A stretch of DNA of 64,000 nt from Corynebacterium pilosum DSM 20521 = CIP 103422 (GTDB taxonomy: Bacteria; Actinomycetota; Actinomycetes; Mycobacteriales; Mycobacteriaceae): NCBI RefSeq assembly GCF_000373805.1, contig NZ_KB892470.1:25607-89606 (forward strand), in the 5' to 3' direction. How positions within the stretch are numbered: the stretch's first letter is position 1; each line of letters opens with the position of its first letter. Positions 7,990 to 16,863 of this stretch are shown here, piece after piece. Position numbers and translations under genes: made by a program. Under the pieces are notes generated by a model, which searched no databases, was not told the origin of the DNA, and worked only from the letters and a program-made list of their open reading frames with translations.

Positions 7990-9468
7990 ATGAAACAAGA
8001 ACTTGCGCCGGTGGGCGTGTGGGCGTCATTCAAGTACGCTTTTTCTTCTGCTCCGCGCGCAACGCGTGAGATCATTGCTGGTCTCACCGTTGCGTTGGCG
8101 TTGATTCCAGAGGCGATTAGCTTCTCGGTCCTGGCAGGCGTTGCCCCGGCGGTGGGGCTGTATTCCTCCGCGGTCATGGCCATCGTGATTGCTTTTACGG
8201 GTGGCCGCCCCGCCATGATTACGGCTGCGACGGGTGCCGTCGCGCTGGTGATTGGGCCGGTCTCTCGCGAGTACGGCTTGGAGTATCTCCTGGCCACGGT
8301 GATTGTGGGCGGTGCCATCCAGATCGTCCTGTCCCTGTTGGGCGTGGCGAAGCTGATGCGCTTTATCCCGCGCAGCGTGATGACGGGCTTCGTGAACGCG
8401 CTGGGTATCACGATCTTTATGGCCCAGGTTCCGCACCTGATCGATGTGCCATGGCTGGTCTACTTGATCTTCGCGGTCGGCCTTGTGATCATGATCTTCC
8501 TGCCGAAGCTGACCAGCGCGATTCCCGCACCACTGGCCACCGTGGTGGTCCTCACGCTGGCCGTATGGGCATTCGGCAGTGACGTGCCCAACGTGGCGGA
8601 CCAGGGCGAGCTGCCAAACTCGCTGCCGGGGTGGATCATCCCGGATGTGCCGTACACGTGGGAGACGCTGCAGATCATTTTCCCTTATGCGTTTTCCATG
8701 GCCGTGGTGGGCCTGATGGAGTCGCTGATGACGGCGAAGCTTGTCGACGATATCACCGACACACATTCCAACAAGACCACCGAGGCGCGTGGCCAGGGCA
8801 TTGCCAATATCATTGCCGGTTTCTTTGGCGGCATGGGTGGTTGCGCGATGATCGGCCAGACCATGATTAACGTGAAGGAATCGCACGCGCGCACCCGCCT
8901 GTCCACGTTGGCGGCCGGTGTCTTTCTCCTCGTGCTGATCGTGGGCTTGGGCGATATTGTTGGCCTGATCCCGATGGGTGCTTTGGTGGCCATCATGGTG
9001 ATGGTGTCCGTCGGCACGATCGATTGGCATTCGGTAAAGCCTTCCACGCTGAAGATGATGCCGAAGGAAGAGAACATTGTCATGCTCACCACCGTCGTCG
9101 GCACCCTGCTCACCAGTAACCTGGCCATCGGCGTGGGTGCCGGCGTGATCGCGGCGATGATTGCCTTTGCGACGCGCGTGGCGCACCTGGTGCGGATCGA
9201 GAAGGTTGATGCCGGCCGCTACAAGGTACACGGCCAGCTCTTCTTCGCCTCCTCGAATGATCTGGTGTACCAGTTCGATTACACCGATGAGGCGGATCAT
9301 GTGGTCGTCGATATGCACGACGCGGACGTATGGGACGCCTCCACCATCGCTGCCCTAGATGCCGTGACCGAGAAGTATGCGGAACGCGGCGCCACGGTCG
9401 AGTTCGTGGGGCTGAAGGGAAAGACCGCGAAGTGGGTCAATAACCTGTCGGGGCGTTTGGACGGCTAA
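7990..9468 (+). CDS. SulP-family anion transporter with STAS domain
   Basis: This 492-residue membrane protein has 10 or more helices starting at about residue 25 (REIIAGLTVALALIPEAISFS, the SulP signature region). A cytoplasmic C-terminal STAS domain occupies about 405-490 (VVVDMHDADVWDASTIAALD). SulP proteins carry sulfate, bicarbonate or other anions; the substrate cannot be read from the sequence. ATG 7990 (MKQELAPVG) is chosen. Its stop overlaps that of the convergent HAD hydrolase gene by 4 bp. Confidence 0.9.
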   Translation: MKQELAPVGVWASFKYAFSSAPRATREIIAGLTVALALIPEAISFSVLAGVAPAVGLYSSAVMAIVIAFTGGRPAMITAATGAVALVIGPVSREYGLEYLLATVIVGGAIQIVLSLLGVAKLMRFIPRSVMTGFVNALGITIFMAQVPHLIDVPWLVYLIFAVGLVIMIFLPKLTSAIPAPLATVVVLTLAVWAFGSDVPNVADQGELPNSLPGWIIPDVPYTWETLQIIFPYAFSMAVVGLMESLMTAKLVDDITDTHSNKTTEARGQGIANIIAGFFGGMGGCAMIGQTMINVKESHARTRLSTLAAGVFLLVLIVGLGDIVGLIPMGALVAIMVMVSVGTIDWHSVKPSTLKMMPKEENIVMLTTVVGTLLTSNLAIGVGAGVIAAMIAFATRVAHLVRIEKVDAGRYKVHGQLFFASSNDLVYQFDYTDEADHVVVDMHDADVWDASTIAALDAVTEKYAERGATVEFVGLKGKTAKWVNNLSGRLDG

Positions 9469-10226
9469 AGCGCGCTGAGCAGCACAGGGGCGACGTGATC
9501 AATGACCTGATCCGTCGCCTCTTTCACGTCCGTGGGGGAGTAAGGGAAGCTGAAGGAGTGGTCGGCGATGGCATGCATGGGCAGGTCGTTCCAGGAATCG
9601 CCGAAGGTGTAGAGCTCATAGTCGCTAACACCCGCGTGCGCAAGGACATCGGTGATACCGGTGCCTTTGTCGCGCCCGGTGGCGATGACATCGACGAATT
9701 CGTGGTTCGTCGTAAAGTGCGCCTGGGGAAAGTGCGTGGTGAGCGTATCGACGACTCGCTGGTGCAGCTGCGGGTTCTCGGGCACCCAGAGGGCGACTAC
9801 CGCGATGTCGGTGGTGCGTACTTCGCTGACGGGCGCGGGGAGGAAGCCGCGGGTCAGTTCGGTGGTGGTGCCGGTGTTGTTGGCGAAGGTGAGGTCGTGC
9901 TCGCCGGCTGTGGTGCCGTAGACGGCCACGCCCTCGTGGCTCAGGAAGTGGCGCACGACCTCTTCGGCAAGGCTGGGGTTGAGGAAGTGGCCGAAGAGGA
10001 GGTTACCTGCGTTGTCGGTGCCGGCGCACCCGTTGGACAGCACGTTGTAGTCGAAGCTGCGGTCTGTGCCGCTGAGCCCGTAGGCGAGGGAGGAGCGGGA
10101 GCGCCCGGTGGCAGAAATGGCAAGATGCCCGGCTTCACGCCAGGCATCTATTGCTGCTGTGTCTGCGGGGCTGACCTCACCATTGCGGTGGAGTGTTCCA
10201 TCGAAATCGAATGCGGCAACCTTCAT
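9465..10226 (-). CDS. HAD-superfamily (Cof-type) hydrolase
   Basis: This 253-residue soluble phosphatase-like protein has the HAD nucleophile motif DFDGTL at residues 8-13, motif II ISATGRSRSS, and motif IV GDSWNDLPM near the C-terminus. A large C2-type cap in between places it in the Cof/IIB group that acts on sugar phosphates, FMN or similar compounds. The substrate is unknown. It is followed at a short distance on the same strand by the metI permease gene, whose stop is nearer the window centre, so this is probably a separate unit reading out of the met cluster. Confidence 0.85.
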   Translation of the reverse strand: MKVAAFDFDGTLHRNGEVSPADTAAIDAWREAGHLAISATGRSRSSLAYGLSGTDRSFDYNVLSNGCAGTDNAGNLLFGHFLNPSLAEEVVRHFLSHEGVAVYGTTAGEHDLTFANNTGTTTELTRGFLPAPVSEVRTTDIAVVALWVPENPQLHQRVVDTLTTHFPQAHFTTNHEFVDVIATGRDKGTGITDVLAHAGVSDYELYTFGDSWNDLPMHAIADHSFSFPYSPTDVKEATDQVIDHVAPVLLSAL

Positions 10227-10236
10227 GCGGGCCAGT

Positions 10237-10917
10237 TTAGCGGCGCATTGCTTTCTTGGAGAGCCAGTTGCCCAGGAACTGGGCCAGCTGCACGATCACG
10301 ACGATGACGATGACCGCCGCAAAGGTGACCTGTGGCTCGAAGGAACGGTAGCCATAGACGATTGCGAAGTCACCGATACCGCCGCCGCCGATATAGCCAG
10401 CCATCGCGGACATGTCGATCACGGCGATGAAGATGAAGGTGTAGCCCAAGATCAGCGGGCCGAGGGCTTCGCGCAGGATCACCGAGGTGATGATCTTCCA
10501 GGGCCCGGCCCCCATGGAGCGTGCCGCCTCGATCACGCCGGGGTCGATGGCCACCAGGTTTTGTTCCACGATGCGCGCCACGGTGAAGGTGGCGGCGAAA
10601 CACATGACGAAGGTGGCGGCATCGGTGCCGATGGAGGTGTTCACCACGGCCACCGTGACGGGGTAGAGCATGGCGATCATGATGATGAACGGGATCGGCC
10701 GGAAGAAGTTCACCAGCACGTTGATGGTCCAGTAGATCACCTTGTTGCGCAGGATGCCGGACGGGCGGGTGGTGTACAACAGCAGGCCCAGGATCAGGCC
10801 GAAGAAGCCGCCGACGATCATGGTGATCACCACCATGTACAGCGTTTCGCCGATGGCGTCGATGAAGGTGGGGCCTAACCGGTCCCAGTCGGCTTGGGCA
10901 AGGATCATCTTGTTCAT
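10237..10917 (-). CDS. metI: Methionine ABC transporter permease MetI
   Basis: This 226-residue permease has the five-helix MetI fold and the cytoplasmic EAA loop (VIEAARSMGAGPWKIITSVI, residues about 125-145) that docks on the ATPase. It is the last gene of metQNI. Its ATG overlaps the metN stop by 4 bp (ATGA), so translation is coupled. D-/L-methionine import is inferred from the NIL domain in MetN and the MetQ-type binding lipoprotein. Confidence 0.93.
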   Translation of the reverse strand: MNKMILAQADWDRLGPTFIDAIGETLYMVVITMIVGGFFGLILGLLLYTTRPSGILRNKVIYWTINVLVNFFRPIPFIIMIAMLYPVTVAVVNTSIGTDAATFVMCFAATFTVARIVEQNLVAIDPGVIEAARSMGAGPWKIITSVILREALGPLILGYTFIFIAVIDMSAMAGYIGGGGIGDFAIVYGYRSFEPQVTFAAVIVIVVIVQLAQFLGNWLSKKAMRR

Positions 10918-11933
10918 CGCACAATCTCCTGGATATCGGTGGTGTTTTGCAAGGTGGAATAGAACTTTTCGACGACGGCGTCCGGCCCGCCCACACGCAC
11001 CGTCATCTTGCCGAAGGAGTGCTGCTGCAGGGTGGTCACGCCGCCGTGCACGATCGAAATCGATCCGCCCCCAGCCTTCAGCGCGGAGGCCGCCTCGAAG
11101 AATCCGGACTCCTCCGTCAGGTCGATGGTGAACAGACGCCCACCTTCAGCCTTTAGGCTTTCGGTTTCCACCTGGTCGGGTGTGTTGCGTAACGACGAGG
11201 ACACGAACCGCTGCGCCACGTGGGTTTGTGGGTTCGAGAAGACCTCATACACGCTGCCGTATTCGACCACGCGACCATTTTCCATGACCGCGACCTTGTC
11301 GGCGATGGAGCGGATCACGTCCATTTCGTGAGTGATCACGACGATGGTGATGCCGAATTCTTCGTTGACCTTGCGCAAGAGTGCCAGGACTTCCTGCGTG
11401 GTTTCAGGGTCCAAGGCGGAGGTGGCTTCGTCGGCAAGCAACAAGGTGGGATTGGTGGCTAGCGCACGGGCGATGCCGACGCGCTGCTTCTGGCCGCCGG
11501 AGAGCTGCTCCGGGTAGTTCTTGCCACGGTCGCCGAGGCCGACGAAGTCGAGGAGTTCGGCGACGCGTTGTTTACGCGTGGCCTTGTCCATGCCCGCCAG
11601 TTTCAGGGGGTATTCGATGTTGCCGGCGGCTGTGCGGGAGTTGAACAGGTTGAACTGCTGGAAGATCATGCCGATGTTGCGGCGCAGAGTGCGCAGTTCG
11701 CGTTCGGGCATGGGGACTACGTCCACCCCGTCGAGCAGGAGCTGTCCGGAGGTGGGGGTGTCCAGCCCGTTGATCATGCGGACCAGGGTGGATTTACCGG
11801 CACCGGAGTAGCCGATCACGCCCAAGATTTCGCCGGGCTCAACGGTCAGTGTGACACCGTCGAGAGCTCGTACCCCTCCGTCGAAGACTTTGGTGATGTC
11901 ACGGAATTCGATCCGTGTGCCGGTAGAAGCCAC
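10914..11933 (-). CDS. metN: Methionine ABC transporter ATP-binding protein MetN
   Basis: This 339-residue ATPase has Walker A GYSGAGKST, signature LSGGQKQR, Walker B LLLADEATSALD and the switch His in VITHEMD. The last 75 residues form a NIL domain, which in MetN binds methionine and inhibits transport when internal methionine is high. GTG 11933 (MASTGTRIEF) is the natural start; the frame is open further upstream inside metQ, but that part is not protein-like. The start overlaps the metQ stop by one base (TAGTG), indicating coupling. Confidence 0.94.
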   Translation of the reverse strand: MASTGTRIEFRDITKVFDGGVRALDGVTLTVEPGEILGVIGYSGAGKSTLVRMINGLDTPTSGQLLLDGVDVVPMPERELRTLRRNIGMIFQQFNLFNSRTAAGNIEYPLKLAGMDKATRKQRVAELLDFVGLGDRGKNYPEQLSGGQKQRVGIARALATNPTLLLADEATSALDPETTQEVLALLRKVNEEFGITIVVITHEMDVIRSIADKVAVMENGRVVEYGSVYEVFSNPQTHVAQRFVSSSLRNTPDQVETESLKAEGGRLFTIDLTEESGFFEAASALKAGGGSISIVHGGVTTLQQHSFGKMTVRVGGPDAVVEKFYSTLQNTTDIQEIVR

Positions 11934-12811
11934 TACTTGTAGTCCTCCTCCAGGCGAGCCAGCACGTCGTTCAGCTCGCCCTTGTCGCGGGAGACCTCTA
12001 CTGCGGTGCCTTCGGAGTCCTCGGCGACTGCCTCCATGACCTCGGGGGAGTGCCACAGTTCGACAAGCTTGTTCAGGACTTCGTCGTCAATGTCTTCTGC
12101 GCGCGCGGCGAAGACGTTGATGTAGGGCTCTGCCTCGGTGGAGTTCGGGTCATCTTCGAAGACGGCCTCTTCGGGGGAGATGCCTGCGCGCCCCAGCCAG
12201 GAGTTGTTGATGATGGCTGGCTTGCCCTCGCCGTAGACGGTTGGGGTCTGTGCGGCGTCGATCGGGGTGACGCTGACCTTGGAGGCGGCGGTGTCGATGT
12301 CGGCCGGGGTTGGGTCGAGGAGGCCCTCTTCCTTCAGGGTGACCAGGCCGGCCTGGACCAGCACGTTGATGGCGCGGCCCTGGTTGGATGGGTCGTTCGG
12401 GATAGCCACCTCTTCACCCTCGATGCCGTCGATGGAGTCGTGGTCCTTCCAGAACAGTGCCAGCGGGTAGATTTCGGTGGAGCCGACGACCTTGAGGTCC
12501 TGGCCTGCGCCCACGTTGTATTCGGCGAGGTACTTGATGTGCTGGAACTTGTTCACATCAATGACGCCTTGGGCGAGGGCTTCGTTGACGGGCGAGTAGT
12601 CAGAGAACTGCTCGATTTCCAGCTCGATGCCCTCTTCCGCGGCGAGGTCAGCGAAGACCGACCATGCCTTCTGGTCCGAGTCGGTGGTGCCGATGCTGAT
12701 GACGGTCGTGCCGTCTGCGTTGGTGTCTGAGGATTCGTTGCCACACGCGACTAGGCCGGTTGCCGAGATTGCGAGTGCCGTTGCTGCTGCGAGAACGCGG
12801 TTCAAACGCAT
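11933..12811 (-). CDS. metQ: Methionine-binding lipoprotein MetQ
   Basis: This 292-residue NlpA/MetQ-family substrate-binding lipoprotein has a signal peptide ending in lipobox LVAC (lipidated Cys23). The mature part shows family landmarks such as VIDVNKFQHIKYL, VAIPNDPSNQGRA and AAQTPTVYGE. It delivers methionine to MetNI from outside the membrane. It is the first gene of metQNI and is transcribed away from dnaE2; the 142-bp gap between them holds an McbR-like site for this operon and an SOS-like box for dnaE2. Confidence 0.94.
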   Translation of the reverse strand: MRLNRVLAAATALAISATGLVACGNESSDTNADGTTVISIGTTDSDQKAWSVFADLAAEEGIELEIEQFSDYSPVNEALAQGVIDVNKFQHIKYLAEYNVGAGQDLKVVGSTEIYPLALFWKDHDSIDGIEGEEVAIPNDPSNQGRAINVLVQAGLVTLKEEGLLDPTPADIDTAASKVSVTPIDAAQTPTVYGEGKPAIINNSWLGRAGISPEEAVFEDDPNSTEAEPYINVFAARAEDIDDEVLNKLVELWHSPEVMEAVAEDSEGTAVEVSRDKGELNDVLARLEEDYK

Positions 12812-12870
12812 GAGGGGATCTCCCTTGCTTGTAGTTGTAGAAAACTGTTGCAGGATAACCTAGCACCTAA

Positions 12871-12886
12871 TGAACCGCTTAGTCTA
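12871..12886. promoter_or_regulatory. Possible McbR operator upstream of metQ
   Basis: Read on the minus strand this is TAGAC-N6-GTTCA, which matches 8 of 10 fixed bases of the McbR palindrome TAGAC-N6-GTCTA that controls sulfur and methionine genes in C. glutamicum. It lies 60 bp upstream of the metQ start. One arm is perfect and the other weak, so the support comes mainly from context. Confidence 0.4.
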
Positions 12887-12917
12887 GTTGGCCCACGCAA
12901 TTGGTTGCGCTCACGCC

Positions 12918-12933
12918 TGGCACAAATGTTCGA
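12918..12933. promoter_or_regulatory. SOS (LexA) box candidate before dnaE2
   Basis: TGGCACAAATGTTCGA matches 10 of 12 fixed bases of TCGAAC-N4-GTTCGA, with a perfect right arm. It ends 20 bp before the GTG start of dnaE2. DnaE2 is SOS-induced in mycobacteria and C. glutamicum, so LexA control is expected. Confidence 0.6.
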
Positions 12934-12953
12934 ATGGTGTTAGTTTGGGTCCC

Positions 12954-15900
12954 GTGAGATTTAATGGCGGGGCACCCTTATCGTGGTCGCGGCTTGAGCG
13001 TATTTTGTCGGGCCGCCCCGGGCCCACGCCTGTGTCCGTCGAGCATCTTTCGCGTGACGACGAGGCCCCTGCCGGACATTCCGCTGTCCCTTTCGCCGAG
13101 CTGCACGGGCACTCCAGCTTTAATTTCTTGAGCGGGGCCAGCGAGCCGGAGGAGTGTGTGGACCGTGCGGTAGAGCTTGGCCTTCAGGGCCTCGCGCTGC
13201 TGGACAGGGACGGTTTTTATGGCGCCGTCAAAACCGCCGAGGCCGCCGCCAAACGGGGCCTTCCCACCGTGTTCGGTGCGGAGCTGACGTTGGATGACCG
13301 TGTGCTAGCGGTGCTGGCGCGCGGCCCCGAAGGCTATAAGAGGCTGTCGCATTTGATGGCGCAGGCGCACATGGTCACCCGCGACAAGGATCGGGTGGCC
13401 TACCCGCCGCTGGAGATGATCGCGGACCAGCTTGGTGGCGAGTGCTATGTGCTGGCGGACCATGAATGGGCGGGGAAGATCGATCATCTGGTCGAAGTTT
13501 TTGGTATAGACCGAGTGGTTTTGGAATACCAATTCACCATGACCCCGGAAGATGCTGATCACCACGCCCAGTTGGATAAGTTTCCGCAGCTCAGAGGAAT
13601 AGTGACAGCGGTGCCGGGGGCCGCCACGCGGGACCGGGCACGGCTGGCGGCGGCGAAGCGCGCATTGGCTCGTCGTGAAGCACTGGAACAGGCCCAAGGG
13701 TTCATCCACCCGATGGGCGCAGGCTGGATGCGCTCCGGGGAGCAGATGCTGCGGCTGGCACCGGAGCGCGCAGAGGAGATCGCCGCCACGGTCGATATCG
13801 CGCGCGAGTGTGCCTTTACGCTCAACCTTGTGGCGCCGAACCTGCCGGATGCGGGTACGCTCGATGATCTCGCCCGGTTGACGTGGCAGCGGGCGGAGGT
13901 GCGTTATGCCTCGCGCCCTGCGGATGTGAAGTGGCGCGCTTGGGAGCAGATCCGCTATGAGCTCGACGTGATCGAACGCCTGGGGTTTCCGGGTTACTTC
14001 CTGATCGTGAATGACTTGGTGGATTTTTGCCGTGAGTCCAATATTTTGTGCCAGGGGCGTGGCTCCGCGGCGAACTCGGCGGTGTGTTTCGCGCTGGGGA
14101 TCACGAACGCGGAGCCGATTAGCGCGGGCCTGCTGTTCGAGCGGTTTTTGTCGCCGGATCGTGATGGACCCCCCGATATTGATATTGATATTGAGTCCGG
14201 CCGGCGCGAGGAGGTGATCCAGTACGTCTATGACAAATATGGCCGCGATAATGCAGCACAGGTGGCGAACGTGATCACCTATCGTCGTAAAGGCGCGATG
14301 CGCGATGCCGCCCGCGCTTTGGGGTACCCGCAGGGCACGATCGACGGCTGGGCAAAGGGCTTGAGCGACCCGCCGGAGGACGTCACCGCGCTTGCCGACG
14401 AGTTCTCTGGCCAACCGCGCCACCTGGGCATCCACTCCGGTGGCATGGTGATCTGTGACCGCCCCATCGCCGACGTGGTGCCGACGGAGTGGGCCCGCAT
14501 GGAGAATCGTTCTGTGATCCAGTGGGATAAAGATGACGCTGCTTCGGCCGGCCTGGTGAAGTTTGATCTGCTGGGCCTGGGCATGTTGGAGGCTTTGCAC
14601 CACATGATCGATCTGGTGGAGCAGACCACGGGCGACAAGGTGCAGCTGTGGGATCTCGATCTTGCTGATCCTGCTGTTTATGACATGCTGTGCCGCGCCG
14701 ATGCCGTGGGCGTTTTCCAGGTGGAGTCGCGCGCCCAGCTATCCACCTTGCCCCGGTTGAAGCCGCGAAAGTTTTTTGATCTTGTCGTCGAAGTGGCGTT
14801 GATCCGCCCGGGCCCGATCCAGGGCGGATCCGTGCACCCGTATTTGCGCCGCCGCGATGGCAAGGAGGAAGTCACCTATGACCACCCGGTGTTGGAAAAA
14901 TCTTTGGGCAAGACGCTGGGCGTGCCCCTGTTCCAGGAGCAGCTGATGCAGGTGGCGGTGGATGCTGCTGGCTTTTCCGGCGGGGAGGCGGACTCCTTAA
15001 GGCGGGCGATGGGGTCGAAGCGCTCCCCGGCGAAGATGGAGGCGTTGCGTTCCCGCTTCTTCGAGGGCTGCTGGGAGACCCACCGGATCGATGAGGACAC
15101 GGCGACGAAACTGTGGAATAAGATCGTGGCGTTTGCTGCCTACGGCTTCCCGGAGTCCCACTCGCAGTCTTTTGCTTCCTTGGTGTATTTTTCTGCGTGG
15201 TTTAAGCACTATCACCCGGCGGAATTTTGCGTGGGTTTGTTGCGTGCCCAGCCGATGGGCTTTTATTCGCCGCAGTCATTGATCCAGGACGCGCGCCGCC
15301 ACGGTGTGCGCGTGCTGCCCGTCAGCGTGAATGACAGTGGGGAAGAGGCCAAGGTGCTGGACCCGCGGACCATTCGGGTGGGCCTGAACCTGATTAATGG
15401 TTTGGGTAACGGTGCCGCGCGGGTGGAACAGCACCAGCCTTATACGGGGATCCCGGACCTGTCGCGCCGGGCCGGTTTGTCGGTGGCCCAGGTGGAGGCT
15501 CTTGCTAAGGCGGGGGCGTTGGATTGTTTCGGGGTGGATCGTCGTCAAGCACTGTGGCAAGCGGGCGTGGCCGAAAAGGAGGGGATGTTGCCGAATACCT
15601 CGGCCATCGAGGCGCCAGCTTTGCCGGGCATGACGGCGCTGGAGTTGTTGGCGGCGGATGTGGCGCAGACGGGGGTGACGCCCGATACGCAGCCGGTGGC
15701 TTTCGTGCGCGATCTGTTGACTCAGCGAGGGGCGTTGAGTGCGACTCAGCTGCGTGAAGCGGAGGATGGGGCGCGCATTCGCGTCGGCGGGATCGTGACG
15801 CACCGGCAGCGCCCCAATACCGCCAGCGGCGTGACGTTCTTGGGGATGGAAGACGAAACCGGGCTGATCAATGTGATGATCACACCCGGTTTGTGGAAAC

Positions 15901-16049
15901 GCCATCGCGTGCTGGCGCGTACCGCGAAAGCCCTGGTGGTGCGAGGTATTGTGCAGAACGCTACTGGGGCAGTGACGGTTGTGGCTGATAAGTTGGAGCC
16001 GCTTGAGTTGAGCGAGGTGCTTTCGCGCGGATCACGCGATTTCCGATGA
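12954..16049 (+). CDS. dnaE2: Error-prone DNA polymerase DnaE2
   Basis: This 1031-residue C-family polymerase is the catalytic member of the SOS mutasome and performs damage-tolerant, mutagenic synthesis with ImuA' and ImuB. An N-terminal PHP domain (FAELHGHSSFNFLSGA, FGAELTL) is followed by the palm with catalytic aspartates in PPDIDIDIES and conserved CQGRGSAANS, then a C-terminal OB fold (VGGIVTHRQRP, MEDETGLINVMI). GTG 12954 (MRFNGGAPLSWSR) is the natural start, placing the SOS box just upstream. Its 3' end overlaps the convergent mntD gene by 89 bp. Confidence 0.95.
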   Translation: MRFNGGAPLSWSRLERILSGRPGPTPVSVEHLSRDDEAPAGHSAVPFAELHGHSSFNFLSGASEPEECVDRAVELGLQGLALLDRDGFYGAVKTAEAAAKRGLPTVFGAELTLDDRVLAVLARGPEGYKRLSHLMAQAHMVTRDKDRVAYPPLEMIADQLGGECYVLADHEWAGKIDHLVEVFGIDRVVLEYQFTMTPEDADHHAQLDKFPQLRGIVTAVPGAATRDRARLAAAKRALARREALEQAQGFIHPMGAGWMRSGEQMLRLAPERAEEIAATVDIARECAFTLNLVAPNLPDAGTLDDLARLTWQRAEVRYASRPADVKWRAWEQIRYELDVIERLGFPGYFLIVNDLVDFCRESNILCQGRGSAANSAVCFALGITNAEPISAGLLFERFLSPDRDGPPDIDIDIESGRREEVIQYVYDKYGRDNAAQVANVITYRRKGAMRDAARALGYPQGTIDGWAKGLSDPPEDVTALADEFSGQPRHLGIHSGGMVICDRPIADVVPTEWARMENRSVIQWDKDDAASAGLVKFDLLGLGMLEALHHMIDLVEQTTGDKVQLWDLDLADPAVYDMLCRADAVGVFQVESRAQLSTLPRLKPRKFFDLVVEVALIRPGPIQGGSVHPYLRRRDGKEEVTYDHPVLEKSLGKTLGVPLFQEQLMQVAVDAAGFSGGEADSLRRAMGSKRSPAKMEALRSRFFEGCWETHRIDEDTATKLWNKIVAFAAYGFPESHSQSFASLVYFSAWFKHYHPAEFCVGLLRAQPMGFYSPQSLIQDARRHGVRVLPVSVNDSGEEAKVLDPRTIRVGLNLINGLGNGAARVEQHQPYTGIPDLSRRAGLSVAQVEALAKAGALDCFGVDRRQALWQAGVAEKEGMLPNTSAIEAPALPGMTALELLAADVAQTGVTPDTQPVAFVRDLLTQRGALSATQLREAEDGARIRVGGIVTHRQRPNTASGVTFLGMEDETGLINVMITPGLWKRHRVLARTAKALVVRGIVQNATGAVTVVADKLEPLELSEVLSRGSRDFR

Positions 16050-16863
16050 CCACCGCCAGGAAAATCAGCGCGTAGAACACCGCCAGCGTGGCTGAAGTGG
16101 CCAGGTCAAGCACGTACGCGGCACCGAAGCCGACGATCGCGCCGACCACAGCGATCGCCACCGTCACGACGAACATGTGCGAAATCTTGTTGACCATCTG
16201 GCTGGCACTTGCCGCGGGTGCGACGATGAGCGCAAGTACCAGCAGGGCACCGGCCGCGTTGAACGCTGCGGTCACGGTGACCGCCACCAGAAACATGAAC
16301 GTGCTCGCCAGTACGCGGGTAGGGATTCCCGTGACCGTGGAGAAGTCCGGGTCGAAGGTACTTGCCACCATCTGCCGGTGGCACAGCAGCAGGAACACCA
16401 CGTTGAGGGCTAAAACGGCGAGCATCACGTACATGTAGCTTGGGCCGAGGTCATAGCCGCCGATGATGATGCGGTCGAAAGCCGCCAGGTTGAGATCGCC
16501 CACGAGGACGAGGTGGGTGTCCAAGTGGATATTGGAAAAGTGTGCAGACACCATGATCACGCCCACCGCGAACAGGGCGGGGAAGAGGAGGCCCTGGGAC
16601 GCATCGCGGGTGATCAGGCCGGTGTTGTACAGCCATTCGGCACCCCACACCACCACCAGCCCAGCGACTGCGGCGCCGACAATGAGCCACGGGGAGTCGA
16701 GGTTATTCGTGATGGCAAACCCCACGACAATGCCGGGGAAGGCGGCGTGCCCGATGGCGTCGACAAGCATGGAGTTGCGGCGCAGCACGACGAACACTCC
16801 GGGCACCGCGCAGGTGACGGCGGTGACGATGGTGAGCAGGAAACCTGCCATGAAGATACTCAT
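15961..16863 (-). CDS. mntD: Metal ABC transporter permease (MntD-like)
   Basis: This 300-residue ABC-3 family permease has about eight helices and the typical MLVDAIGHAAFPGIVVGF motif near the N-terminus; the basic, proline-rich tail (RAKAPRSTQAAPTYQPQP) is cytoplasmic. The start is ATG 16863 (MSIFMAGFLL), overlapping the upstream permease stop by 4 bp. It is the last gene of mntABCD. The tail-encoding region overlaps the end of dnaE2 by 89 bp on the other strand. Confidence 0.88.
   Translation of the reverse strand: MSIFMAGFLLTIVTAVTCAVPGVFVVLRRNSMLVDAIGHAAFPGIVVGFAITNNLDSPWLIVGAAVAGLVVVWGAEWLYNTGLITRDASQGLLFPALFAVGVIMVSAHFSNIHLDTHLVLVGDLNLAAFDRIIIGGYDLGPSYMYVMLAVLALNVVFLLLCHRQMVASTFDPDFSTVTGIPTRVLASTFMFLVAVTVTAAFNAAGALLVLALIVAPAASASQMVNKISHMFVVTVAIAVVGAIVGFGAAYVLDLATSATLAVFYALIFLAVVIGNRVIRAKAPRSTQAAPTYQPQPSLPQ

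Noticed and set aside
7976..7994. TTAGGTTAG half of a DtxR box just before and over the SulP start codon
   Set aside because: Only 13 of 19 positions match; the right half is essentially absent and it overlaps the start codon, so it is not supported as an operator.
8026..9318. 430-codon open frame antisense to the SulP transporter gene
   Set aside because: His/Gln/Arg-rich composition typical of GC-rich antisense frames; the sense strand encodes a clear transporter.
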